In this document: positions 24,110 to 34,895 of the stretch, one piece after another | Numbering within the stretch: the stretch's first letter is position 1 | Layout: each line of letters starts with the position of its first letter | Assembly: GCF_008831285.2 (NCBI RefSeq) | Contig: NC_045145.1 | Span: forward strand, 20,520,802-20,584,801 | Length of the DNA stretch: 64,000 nucleotides | Source: Nymphaea colorata | Taxonomy: Eukaryota > Streptophyta > Magnoliopsida > Nymphaeales > Nymphaeaceae | Reading direction: 5' to 3' | Position numbers and translations under genes: made by a program | The notes under the pieces: model-generated | What the model was told of the DNA's origin: nothing | Seen by the model: the letters and a program-made list of their open reading frames with translations, nothing else | Databases searched by the model: none

Positions 24110-25440
24110 AGGAATACTGGCAAGAAAAAAAAAAAGAAAAAGAAAAAGAGGAGGAAGAAGTAGAGAAAAAAAAGTTCCAGCAGGGAAGAGGGTATGGGCT
24201 ATCGAAGAGGACGAACTAACACCGGCCGGCTTCCTTTTTTCCTTTTTGGAAGGGTGGAGAACTCTTCTTTCCTGCAAAGTTATCGAAGCAACATCATCTC
24301 AGTGAGTTTTTTTCGTTTCTGGTCGCTGGGAACAAACAGAAGTGTTCTGAAAGTAGATCCATTGATTGAGGTGTGAAACCAAAAAGGGACTTGAAAAAGA
24401 GATTGAGATGAATGTTCACCAAATTGTCAAACAGCATGTAATTTGTGGCTCAAACAGTAGATAGAAAGGTGTTAAGCGAAGAAAAATGCCCGGCCTTCTC
24501 TATCTTTGGATTGTAAATGAATCTAACTTCATATATCAATACTGAGGATTGTCACGATAGGAGACGGAGAAAATTGTTTTGAGTTGTGCTAATTGCTAAA
24601 TCAGCATAAACAGAAATAGTTACTTGAGTTATTTGTAAAGATCATCTACATATATATCTAATATATATATATTGAATAGTAACTGTGATTTTTTTTGAGT
24701 CACTTAAACATGATGAATGGTTTATAGAAAAACAAGAAAAAAAGTGACAGGTATTTCTGTCATATAATATAAGTTCATATATTATTTTTCTCTCAATCAT
24801 TCATTTGTAGACTACTTTTGTTAGATGACTAGATGATTCTCATCTCACTCACCTTTATATATACATATATAATTTCTATTAACAGATCATACAATTATTA
24901 TTTCAGACGCGTTAGTAAGTTGTCGACAAATTAAAATGAAAATAATAGTTGATGACTGTGACATATAAGATGTAATTAATTGACAGCTAGCGTGTGGCAA
25001 ATACGGAGCTAAGAAAAAGCTTCATTGGACAGGAGACTGAGATTCAGTTCTCTTTCTAAAGTGTAAAGAAATTGGTGGCTGGGTCTCTTAGTTTTTTATT
25101 TTTGACGCGAAAAAGTTTGGAGCTTTCCATTTCCAAGGACCACCGTAAAAGAGACATTCCATGTTTCCTTACTGTCATAATCATAACAGCTCTCAAAAGG
25201 GATTCCAACATCCCACGTGATTGGTTTTTCCACATGACGCCCTCGCAATTATTCTCGCTTTGGTTGTAAAATTTTCGGTTTCAAGTCTCTTTTTATATGG
25301 AATTCTAAAAGGAAAAGTATATGCTCTCACGGGACATATCGAGACTCGGGTTTTTATGGAAATGCCTGAACAGGGGCCCATCAACAGTTACTCCAGCTCA
25401 ATGTAGGTTTTAGGGCGCCGATGCACTTATGCAAGGCAAC
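24110..25440. other. PIN 3' flank and intergenic DNA
   Basis: The 3' UTR must begin at 24110, but its end cannot be fixed. The sequence just after the stop is purine-rich (AAGAAAAAG words, 24120-24180). No further gene was recognised before the hAT element. Confidence 0.45.
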
Positions 25441-25800
25441 TTTTTGATAGGGGTGAACATGAAGTGAGTTGAGCCCTAGTTCAGTCAGCTTGAATTGGGC
25501 TCGACTAATGAAACCGCAAGCTCAATAATAGCTCTCGACAAAAGCACCTTGAGTTTGACTCGGCAGTTACGTGTTGAGCTCGAGCTCAGGGTAAGTTTTA
25601 GGGCGCCGATGCACCGCATAAGCAAGGCAACCTTTTGGTAGGGGTGAACACAAGCAGAGTCAAGCCCGAGTTGAGTCAACTCAAACTCGGTCGACTAATG
25701 AAACCTCGAGCTGAATAATAGCTCAATAGAAGTAGCTTGAGCTTGGTAATAGCTCAACAGAAGCAGCTCGACTCTGCAATTATGTGTTGAGCTCGAACTC
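25412..25800. repeat. 188-bp tandem duplication covering a hAT MITE tip
   Basis: AGGGCGCCGATGCAC followed by GCAAGGCAACTTTTTGATAGGGGTGAAC (start 25412) is repeated from 25600 with a 188-base period. The duplicated block includes about 60 bases of flanking DNA and the first part of the hAT element below. TGTTGAGCTCGA words end both copies. Confidence 0.8.
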
Positions 25801-26171
25801 GACTTGATTAATGCTCGACATACTCATTTGAATATATGGACTATTATTTTGTCATAAATTGAGCTCGACTCGATTAAGACTCGACAAACTTGAACGAGCT
25901 TTTGTAAAAACTTATATAATTAATTAACGTCAATATATCAATTTTTAATTAAAAAACAAATCAGATATTTAAAAACGTTACACATAATTTTCGAGTCAAG
26001 TCGAGCTTTAACAGTTCGAGTTCAGAGAACTTGAACTCGACTCAATTATTTAAACGAGTCCACTCGTGAGCTCGAGCTTGACTTGTTAAGCAAATGACTC
26101 AACTCAAAGTCGTTCATGAGTCGAACTTTAACTAGTCGAGCTCGAGTAGCTCGACATGTTGTTCACCCCTA
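25639..26171. mobile_element. non-autonomous hAT-type element (MITE), 533 bp
   Basis: The ends are exact inverted repeats, TAGGGGTGAAC (25639) and GTTCACCCCTA (26161-26171). They are flanked by an identical 8-base target duplication, CCTTTTGG (25631-25638 and 26172-26179). An 8-bp duplication with TAGGGGTG-type ends is diagnostic of hAT transposons. The interior is packed with GAGCTCGA/CGAGCTCGAG-like words, and no transposase is encoded. A truncated second copy of its 5' end lies at 25448. Confidence 0.88.
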
Positions 26172-26179
26172 CCTTTTGG

Positions 26180-27965
26180 GACTCAAAACGCTTTCTACGA
26201 AAATGTGACTCAAAGGCTACGTTTGTGTTTGGAACACATCTGTTCTCAAAGGATCTCAAATCAGTGAAATCTGGCATTTGAAAACCTACTGGAGCATTGC
26301 TTTTCCAGCACTTATAGGGCTTTGGGTGGTCTAGAGTCAAAATTTCAGAATTAAGATTTCACCTGGAAGTGGAATTGAAATGAAAACTCCAGTTCAAGTT
26401 TCATTTTACGTTTGAAATTTTGATTGTAAAATCAAAAATAATTTATTTGATGAAAAGAAAATTAATATTCTAAAGTTTAAGAATTAAATAATTTATGTTT
26501 ACGCCCCAAAAAGGGATGAAAAAAAATCAGAATTTCGAAATCATAATTCTGCTGCCTAGGGAGGGACTATCAGATATGAATATTTTTAAACAAGTGTCTT
26601 TCCAACCAATTTTTTTTGTCTCCGCAAGGAGGCTGTCAAAACTCTTAACGTCTGATAGACTATCGATGAGTCCTTGACGTATAAGAGGAAAAATCAAGTT
26701 CAAAGAATTTTCCTCCAAGTTGCAGGCATGATTAGAGATGAAACTTTATTCAAACTTTGTTTAAAGTTGTTGAGTGGGATGCAGATTGAATTAAATCAAG
26801 ACCGACGCCCTCATGAAAATTGCAAGTTCGAACACAGGAGCTCTCGTGAGACAAGTAGTTCAGAGGGGCATTCATAGATTTATTCAAGAATCGAAGATGG
26901 CAGTTATCTTTCTTCGATATCAATTACATCAAACATTAAATATAATCACCTGACCATGCTTAATCAAACGAAAAACACAGTATTCTTGAACTATGTCATT
27001 TAAGAACATATTTTCTTTGTCCAAAGAATGCATGTTAAAAACAAGTCTTAGCAATTTTCAGAACTCATGTGTTTGAAGAACGCTACTTGTTCTTAACGGT
27101 TGATGGCCTTGAATTTATAAAAGACCTATTATATACATGTGTGTGTGTGTTCATGCGCCATTATTTTGCTTTCACTGGACAAATTTTCTATCTTTTTTTT
27201 TTTTTAATGAAGACGAACCAAAAGATTGAGTCCTACCTTCTTGCCATTGATATGTGGACAAAAATATGACATCACGAACAAGTGGAGCATATAGAATTAA
27301 TGCTGTCAAATATCTATTGAATCGATTGATTATGACAAAGAAGGCCAAATAGAAGCCTGATCAATCGAAAGTAGCGGAAACTGCCAACTCTCCCAAACTT
27401 CACTATTTGATAATTCCTAGTCTCTCTCTCTCTCTTACATGACTCTTGTGGGCTGGTGGCCCCTGCCTTGGACCCGACTCCGTGTTTGCTTAAGGTCAGA
27501 CTCATGTCAACTTGTAGTCTTGGGGTTTACCCCTTTCTTGTCGTTGTGTCCTTGGTGAGCGGGCTGTGGAAAGTTCTTATCAATTAGTTTGAAATTGGAA
27601 TGAGGTCCAATGATTTTTTCATGTCATGGTATCATCGTGAAGCTCTAGTGTTCTCCTTATCTTCTTTGTGCGTGATCTTATCTGCGGACTGTCGCCATAC
27701 GGAAGTCCAAGCGATTGCGATTTCTTTGGGAAACACAGTTATGTGTCTTGTGGTGGCAGATTTGGATCGCTGGCGATGATGTCCTCTTTCTAGTGTTTTA
27801 GTTTCCACCTTATGTTGCAAACTCGCCGGCCTGAAATTCTGGCTATTGTGAAGACCTTTTGGAGGTCGAATATAGCTTCTCATTTCTTCTCTACTTCTTG
27901 TATCTGATTTTCTTTTGTTTTGCCTTATACGATCTCTTTGGACGTTTCTGAGTTTAGTTTTTTGG
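26180..27965. other. intergenic DNA, no gene recognised
   Basis: Only short frames without recognisable domains occur. A TGGTATCA word at about 27627, near a CATGTCA end, is a weak sign of a copia LTR remnant on the plus strand. Confidence 0.4.
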
Positions 27966-27967
27966 CA

Positions 27968-27970
<3 letters not shown>

Positions 27971-28008
<38 letters not shown>
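27971..28008. repeat. (CT)n microsatellite
   Basis: A 38-base uninterrupted CT run. Confidence 0.95.
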
Positions 28009-28009
<1 letters not shown>

Positions 28010-28011
<2 letters not shown>

Positions 28012-30230
28012 GAGCAGCTAATGAGCTGCATAAGTTGAATTAAAATATGGTAGTTTGGCTGAGTAGGTTTCTCACCCGCTGAAGAAAGGAGAAGCTTCCA
28101 TCCGACCCCTTATCTGTCCAAAGTACAAGGCTTGCTTTTGACACCTTGGTTGTTGCTTCTACTTCATCTTACAGGTCAATGACTTCCTTTTACAACACAA
28201 AGAGTTGATGTCATAAAAATTTAGATATCTGTCTATCGGCTCCTGTCCCGATTGTTGCACCAACCCTCCTCGACTATGTTGAATTTATAATTCAACCACT
28301 CAACTTTTGTTGTGTGTCATGTTGATCATTAACAGGGTTATTCATCAGATGGACGAGTTTCTGAACATGTTGTTTCAAGAGTCCAAAATTCATCATGGCT
28401 GTTGAAATAATGTTCTCAAATTATGATGAAATTGCAAATTAATGAAGCAAAATCAGGGAATCAACGCAGAATAATATAACAAGAAAAAATTGGTGACTAC
28501 ATTAAAAAGTTGTTTGGCAAATGAAACTTTTCGTGAGTGTTTTATAAACCTGCTTTAATTTTTGAGGTAGATTTATAAAAATATTTACAAAGTGTTCAAC
28601 TTTCAAATAGCCCCTACAAGATAGAATAATGAAATTTAAAGAAAACCAAACTCATGTACATTCAACCAAGAACTCAACTGCTGAAACCAAATCAGTCATG
28701 CATTTAAAGATGAGAATTCCCTAAAACGATAAATTTTCATCGTTATTAACATTAAAAAATGATAATAACTCATGTGAAGTCTCCTAGCCATTATTTCAAC
28801 CAACGTCATTAACAGGATATATACCGCATCCGCCTGCATCAATCAACATGCACGGATATATTTTTCTTTTTTTTTTTAAATTTTAAAAACAATTTAAACG
28901 ATTTTAAAATTATTTTTAAACCAAAAAGTGAAAAATAAACAAATGCTAATTACGTGTATCGGCCAATACAAGCCGTAGCGGTGTTGAAACCAATAGGACA
29001 TGCACAGAAGCCGATGCTACAGCCTCGATCTGAACTGCAACTGCTGCGATCCTATTCATATCACTGTGATCGCAGGCAACCATTTGGGTTGCGATGGGAA
29101 AGAAAATATTCCAAACGCGACAGAGGAAATTTATTGAGACCAAACTGGCCGGAAAGCAGAATTAAGATGTTTGCTTCCTCTGTCTCTTGCGGAATTGTAG
29201 GGAAAAACAGTGCTTAAACCGTAAGATACGCATGTCTTGTCCCTCTTGAAGTGAAACTCTAGCTACTTGTTAACCACTCGTTTCAGAACTATTGATCTGC
29301 AGTTTCCTTGTCATGCTAAAACAATGACAACCACATGCTGTCCATCTAGGAAAAAGATACTATTGATCCGCACTTTTTGACATGCACACAAACATACATA
29401 TCTTTAGAACCACATTAGTGGCGGCACATTAATGGCGGAGCTAGATTTTTTTTTCAGAGGGCCAATTTGATCCAGGGACCTGAATTTTAGGTGGACACCG
29501 CACATGTAATTGGATCTGGGTTTAATTTCAACTGGTGTGACTCGCACCAGCCACACTGTAGCTCCACTACTGAACCACAAGTGAACTTGTCTAGGTAATT
29601 GCATGCGACCTAGGTCCAACGGCGGAGCCACTTGCTGGTTGGTGTGGGCGATTGCCAACATGAGCACAACTACAATCTTGTTATAGCGTTTCAAGACCAC
29701 ATTGTCAAGACTCAAAAATTAGATGCTATGTCCACACCAAACTTATGTTGCCAACTCAAGTGCTCATTTTTGAAAAAATCCTGGCTCTGATACACACTTT
29801 CGGGTTTCTTTTTCGTTTCTTAAACTATACCTTCAGATTCGCAATAACCCAAGTTGTTGCTGCTTAGCGGAACTTACCTCCGCCAAAGTCAGTGCCAGAA
29901 ATTTTCTGCGGCCGCTGCATATGCATGTGATGTTCTATCTTAAAGGTGAGCATAAAGTCACATGATAAGTTTCTTCTGCCAGTCACCTTTGACTCTTGTA
30001 CAATAGACATTGCTTTCAGGATATTGTCAGTTTGAAGATATCGCAGCCCATACTGATACAGGTAAGTGCTGTTTCTCGGAAGCAGCCGACTAGACAACAA
30101 AAATCAAAGAACTGATGCTGCTTTACCAACTCTGTTATATTACCTTCCACCAAGGGATGAATGAGGCCTTATGTATATTGGGAAAGAGGGTCATTAGCTT
30201 GTCAGCAGTATTAGGAAAATGGAAAAAAGA
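28010..30230. other. intergenic DNA, no gene recognised
   Basis: Variants of the dispersed GGCGGAGC(C/T)A word occur near 29427 and 29625. No gene or RNA was recognised. Confidence 0.4.
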
Positions 30231-30232
30231 TT

Positions 30233-30886
30233 CTTTACAAAAAAATATAGGCATTATCGACGGCCGGAAAATGTTGAGAAAACAAAGATGTGCGTCGCTA
30301 ATGGTTTTACCAACGTTTCCTGTTTGAGAAGAGAGTGTCGGTAAAAATCATTATTGACACACCGGACCAGCGTATCGGTAAAGACATAACTTAAAAACAT
30401 CCATAGTGTTAATGAGGTAAACATTACTGACATCCGAGGCGCTTCGGTGAAAAAAGTATTAGCGGCGTTTGAAGTCAACACGTCGATCATAGTAGAGTCG
30501 CAGCGACACATGATGCTTGCATCAGTAATGTTTGGATGAAGGTAAGTTTCAACATGCAGAGAGAGTTTCGAGTCGTTAAACATTATATCGATACATGTAC
30601 TTTTTATCGATGCACACAGCTGGACTTCCGTAATAGAACCGCAACGTGTGAGTAAGATTGAATGGGTTTTTTTTACTTTTACCGACGTTTAGTGTTGGAC
30701 GTGGATAAAAGTTCAACTTCAACGACACAATAGTCCACGCGTTGGTACAGGTTGGTTTTGAGCGACGAGAACATCGGTGAAAATTTATGCTTACGGACAT
30801 TTGGTTTTAAACGTTAATGACTTTTACCGACATATATTTCATACGCGTTGTTCAAACCTTTTTTTTTTTTTTTTTTATTGATGATA
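30233..30886. mobile_element. degenerate CACTA-type (En/Spm) non-autonomous element
   Basis: The left end, CTTTACAAAAAAATATAGGC then ATTATCGACGGCC, resembles a CACTACAA terminus with two changes. Subterminal motifs repeat in both orientations: TCGGTAAAA (about 30338), TCGGTAAAG (30375), TCGGTGAAAA (30444), TTTTACCGACG (30677), TCGGTGAAAA (30774) and TTTTACCGACA (30821). Such ACCGAC subterminal repeats are typical of plant CACTA elements. The right end near TTTATTGATG is uncertain. No transposase frame remains. Confidence 0.5.
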
Positions 30887-30889
30887 ATA

Positions 30890-31270
30890 TCCCTCTCACC
30901 CACTCCAAAAAGTGATGAGCCCACAAAGTAAATTATTGTGCCCCGCTGTGACTTGACTTTAGGAGATTTGCTTATGAAAAATGTCGCATTTTCTGACGGA
31001 TACTGATCGCTTTTGGCCACGTATCAAGTAGAGACTCCAATGAATCTCGACGTGCGTGTGGAAACTTGCCAATTATTTTCGCGGTGCTGATCGTGTTCAT
31101 GCCTCAAGGCCCAAATGTTTGTAGCAAGCACGTACGGTGCCGTTGAACTGGGACATTTGCTGCTAAAACAGCACATGACCTGCTACTGCTTTTCTCGACA
31201 AAGATTTAATGGTGATGAAAACTTTCATGTTTTGTCTCATTTTTCTCAAAATTTCTCATATAAGTTTAGT
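30890..31270. other. intergenic DNA
   Basis: No gene recognised. The 3' side abuts an LTR-retrotransposon remnant. Confidence 0.4.
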
Positions 31271-31500
31271 GCTCTGATACCATGACTATTCCATCAGTGT
31301 TGGGCCACCCTTGATCGATGGGAGAGAACAAAAATCTGGAAAATCCATATAAATGAAAGATCTGTTTTGGTATGACTTTGGGGTGAGGATGGCTCGGGTG
31401 ATATACGAGAAGTGAAAGTCATCCCTCCTTTCTTCCACCTCAAGAGTTTTTAGGATTGCTTTGTAACTTAGGCTTTGTTGATGCACCAGGAAAAATACTG
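31271..31500 (-). mobile_element. LTR-retrotransposon remnant with tRNA-Met primer site
   Basis: GCTCTGATACCA at 31271-31282 is the minus-strand primer-binding site TGGTATCAGAGC used by plant copia elements (initiator Met tRNA). It directly abuts TGACTATTCCATCAG, expected as the inner end of a 5' LTR. The LTR's outer limit is not determined, and the end given is nominal. No internal coding part is recognisable next to it. Confidence 0.4.
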
Positions 31501-32410
31501 TGCATCAAAGAAATTTTCCCCTGTTCATACAGTTTTTCCCTGCAGCATCAAACATAGGAAAAGATATTTCCACTCAAAAAAGTCATGCATGTCATTACTT
31601 ACAGGAGTAGCATCCATAAAAATCAAACTAATGATGCATCATCTCTGATCTTTTAAGCTGACTGCTGTGCTATGCCATAACACTTATAGGGGCAAGAAAA
31701 TATAGCTCAGATACTCACTTCTAAAGAAAACTAGGAGAAGCACAATAACAAACATAAGAAGTATGTGGTTCGAATCAAAAGTATACATCCGCCCCTCTAT
31801 CTCGTTTTGCGCCTTGACACACTAAGCTAGAAGTTCCATTCAGCATCATTTATAACTATATGCGATTGGTTAAAGGCTTTTATATTTGAGAACAGTTTTA
31901 TCCTCGTTTCTCTCTGTAAGGAATTTGATTGCAGCATCATTTTGTGAGCGAGAACCTAGTTAATCAAACTGAATCCTTGCCTGTGATTAGCATTTTCAGT
32001 GCTTGGTTGCAAGAGAATGGGATATGTCCACCAAATCCTGGCTTTCCTTCTTATGCCGTATAAAAAGTTGTAGCGGATAAATGATGAACTGTGAAGACTG
32101 TCAAGATGAAGACTCAAGCTCAATTCCATGTTTCCCTGGTTATATATACACACTACCAACTTGAACATGATATTTTCTTCTGCTTTGGTTTCTTGACTGT
32201 TTTCGAATATAAAGAATTAGACTTCTAATTTCAAGTAATTCTGATCTTCAATCGGTATCCGATTAGTTGCGCATGTTTCTGCTCTGAGAATAAAATTGTG
32301 ACGGAAAAGTGCCTTTAGTTAGAGAAAGACAGACAGCTTCCAAGTCATGTATGGCATGTTTCCCGTCATTCAGTCATAGAGAAGTTCCACCGTTTCCGAG
32401 CTACCCGAAT
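31501..32410. other. intergenic DNA, no gene recognised
   Basis: Nothing recognisable on either strand. Confidence 0.4.
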
Positions 32411-32412
32411 GT

Positions 32413-32697
32413 AGTGTTTGGATGACAAGTTGAGAAAATGGAGTTCTAGGAAAACCAATGTTAATGGAAACCTAGATTTCAAATCAGGTTTCAGTATGGC
32501 CCAAAACTTGATCATGAGAACAATTTGGGTCAACTTTTGGCTTTAAAATTTTGCTAACAATGCAACGCTCTGAAATCTTCAGCACAATTTGGGCCAAACT
32601 TTGGTTTTAAATGTTGCTAACCGTGGTAGGCTTTGAACCAGCATTTTCTTAACTAGTTTAAGACCCAGTTTTGAACCAAACTGTGTATCCAAACACT
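32413..32697. mobile_element. MITE-like element with GTGTTTGGATGACA tip
   Basis: The left tip AGTGTTTGGATGACAAG and right tip TGTATCCAAACACTT are inverted repeats. The interior repeats AATTTGGG(T/C)CAA..TTTGG(C/T)TTTAAA twice and TTGAACCA twice. It belongs with the elements at 10.1, 23.3 and 42.4 kb. Confidence 0.55.
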
Positions 32698-32889
32698 TTT
32701 GGGGACTTGATTTTCCTTTTAAAACTAAAGTTGAGCTCAAAACTGGCCGGTTGTAAACTACTCGCCCTTGTAGGTCTGCTTGTTATTCATAACCTCACCG
32801 CCGATCGAAGCTTGCAGGCATTAATACTGAAGAAGGGAAGAAACTATATCTCTCTCACTGCTTGGCCAAACTAAGAAATGATCCTTTAA

Positions 32890-33274
32890 TGGGGATGTCA
32901 ACAAATCAGATGTACTCTTAACCATATCGGTTTTTTTTAAGTTGCTCACATAGTCGGATTCGAATTCTAATCCAAACGCCAATAAAGAAAAATTATATCT
33001 ATATCTGAATCCAAAATCTGATTTCAGAATCCAAATCCGACTCCGAATTTTAAACCAAATCTAGTTGCGTTGGATGCAAGATGTTTATTTAAAACTAAAT
33101 CCTACCTGAATCTGAATCTGATCGGATGTTTATATCTGAATTTGAATATGATTCTAATGAGTTGTCATTTCTTAAATCTGAATTTGATCCAATTTCTTAA
33201 TTGAATATTAATTTTTTTTTATCTTTTCTGGTTCTTGTTATATCCAATCCAAATTAGATATATTGACATCCCTA
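32890..33274. mobile_element. second hAT-like MITE, 385 bp
   Basis: The ends TGGGGATGTCAA and TTGACATCCCTA pair as inverted repeats with one mismatch in the tip. Flanks TCCTTTAA and TCTATTAA match at six of eight positions, suggesting a decayed 8-bp target duplication. The interior is rich in AATCTGAAT/CGGATT words and non-coding. Confidence 0.6.
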
Positions 33275-33769
33275 TCTATTAATCAGTGTCAACATGGATA
33301 ATTTAAAAGGTTGTGAAAGTGGTTCCAACACACTAAGCTCATCAAATCCGGAGTCGCCACTCGATCCCTTGATCGCTGACAGCATCACCTTATCAGTCGT
33401 TCTTTTCTTTATTTAGAAAATGAATTAATAAATGCTTGTAACATTTAACAAAATAAAAAATCGTATAGGTTCACATTTTATAATGCTGGAAATTTTATAA
33501 TTGATGCCGGAGTTCTTGGTTAGCACCATTCATTCTGGTTTCACACTCGTGCCCTTGAGAGGAGTGCAGGATGTTACAGCGGGAGGAAAGAACAGCTCAA
33601 AGAGAAGTCTGGAGTCGCCGCCATGCAGTTGCTCATGCCTCGGTGGAAGAACCAGGATATTTTGGCTACAGGACACTCAAATGGGTCGGACTCGGATCAC
33701 CTAAATCCATTTAAATTCAGTCCCAACTTCATATAAATCATAGACACAGTCAGAGAAAAAGCGTTTTTT

Positions 33770-34145
33770 TCGAAAGAAAATGCAAAAAAAATGCGATAAA
33801 CTAAATGGCAGGATAAAACTAAAAAAAACACATTTTTTTCAAAAAAATGTTAAAAACGAAAAAAATGTGTTTCTTAATGCATTTTTTTGAGTTTTTTTTT
33901 TTTACTTTTTTCAGTTTTTTTAATGTTAAACATTTTTTATTTTTTATTTGTTGTAAATCTACTTATCTTGTAACTTATGTGCTATTAGTTTCTCAATTAT
34001 TTTATTTTTTTCATATTTTTAGTTTTTTAAAATTTTTAAAAAGTTAGTACATTTTTCTTTTTTTTTTCAAGTTCACCGTATTATACACTAGAAAAACCTC
34101 ACCGTTTAAAACTCCGACATGTTATTTGTAATTATGTGGACCTAC
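33770..34145 (+). repeat. dispersed A/T-rich repeat, copy 3
   Basis: Same order as the copy at 8.5 kb: T-rich block, GTAAATCTACTTAT, TTCAAGTTCACCGTATTATA, CCTCACCGTTTAAA and GTTATTTGTAATTATG. Confidence 0.65.
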
Positions 34146-34833
34146 CAAGATCTAGTAGATCCAAAAAGAGAAACTGTTTTCAAGAGTGATGACTGCCCAT
34201 CGGTTCCTGTGCATCGAAATCAGGGAAGAAGGTGGAGAAGCTTGTGCCTTCGAACCTCCCTACTTGTGCAATAGAATTGCATGCATCCATTAACGAGCTC
34301 TGAATCACGATGAATTAGAAGGGGCCTTCTCTTTGATTAAGAGGTTAAGATTAGTGTAGCATGCAAAATTTTTATGTGTGGATACCCTTTTGGAGTATGA
34401 ACATTTTTTTAGTGTGATAGCTTTTTAGCCTAACATGCATCCGAAAGGAAAAATCTTCTATCAATATTTTCTAAAATTTTTGAGTTGTGTGCCCTGATAT
34501 AAAATGTTGCTCATGGCTAGCCTTTTCTAAGTAGAACTTGATCGCCTAATTTTATATAGTGACTATCAAAAATATAGTTCGTAGCTTTTTTTTTTCATTT
34601 ATTGAAAGCTAGCTACAAAAAGGTACCATAAATGAATCTTGTCATTTTTGGATTAGATGTTTACACGTACTCAAAGGAGCTGGCGATGCACTGAGGAGAT
34701 TGGGCAACTTGTCTTGCTTACTTCACGTCGCTAAATTTTAGATACTCTTTTTTGTGATTGATGTCCAACCAACTCTATAGACCGGTGTTTCGTCCAAACG
34801 TATGCAAAAGAGTAATGGTCAAACAGAGATGTG

Positions 34834-34895
<62 letters not shown>

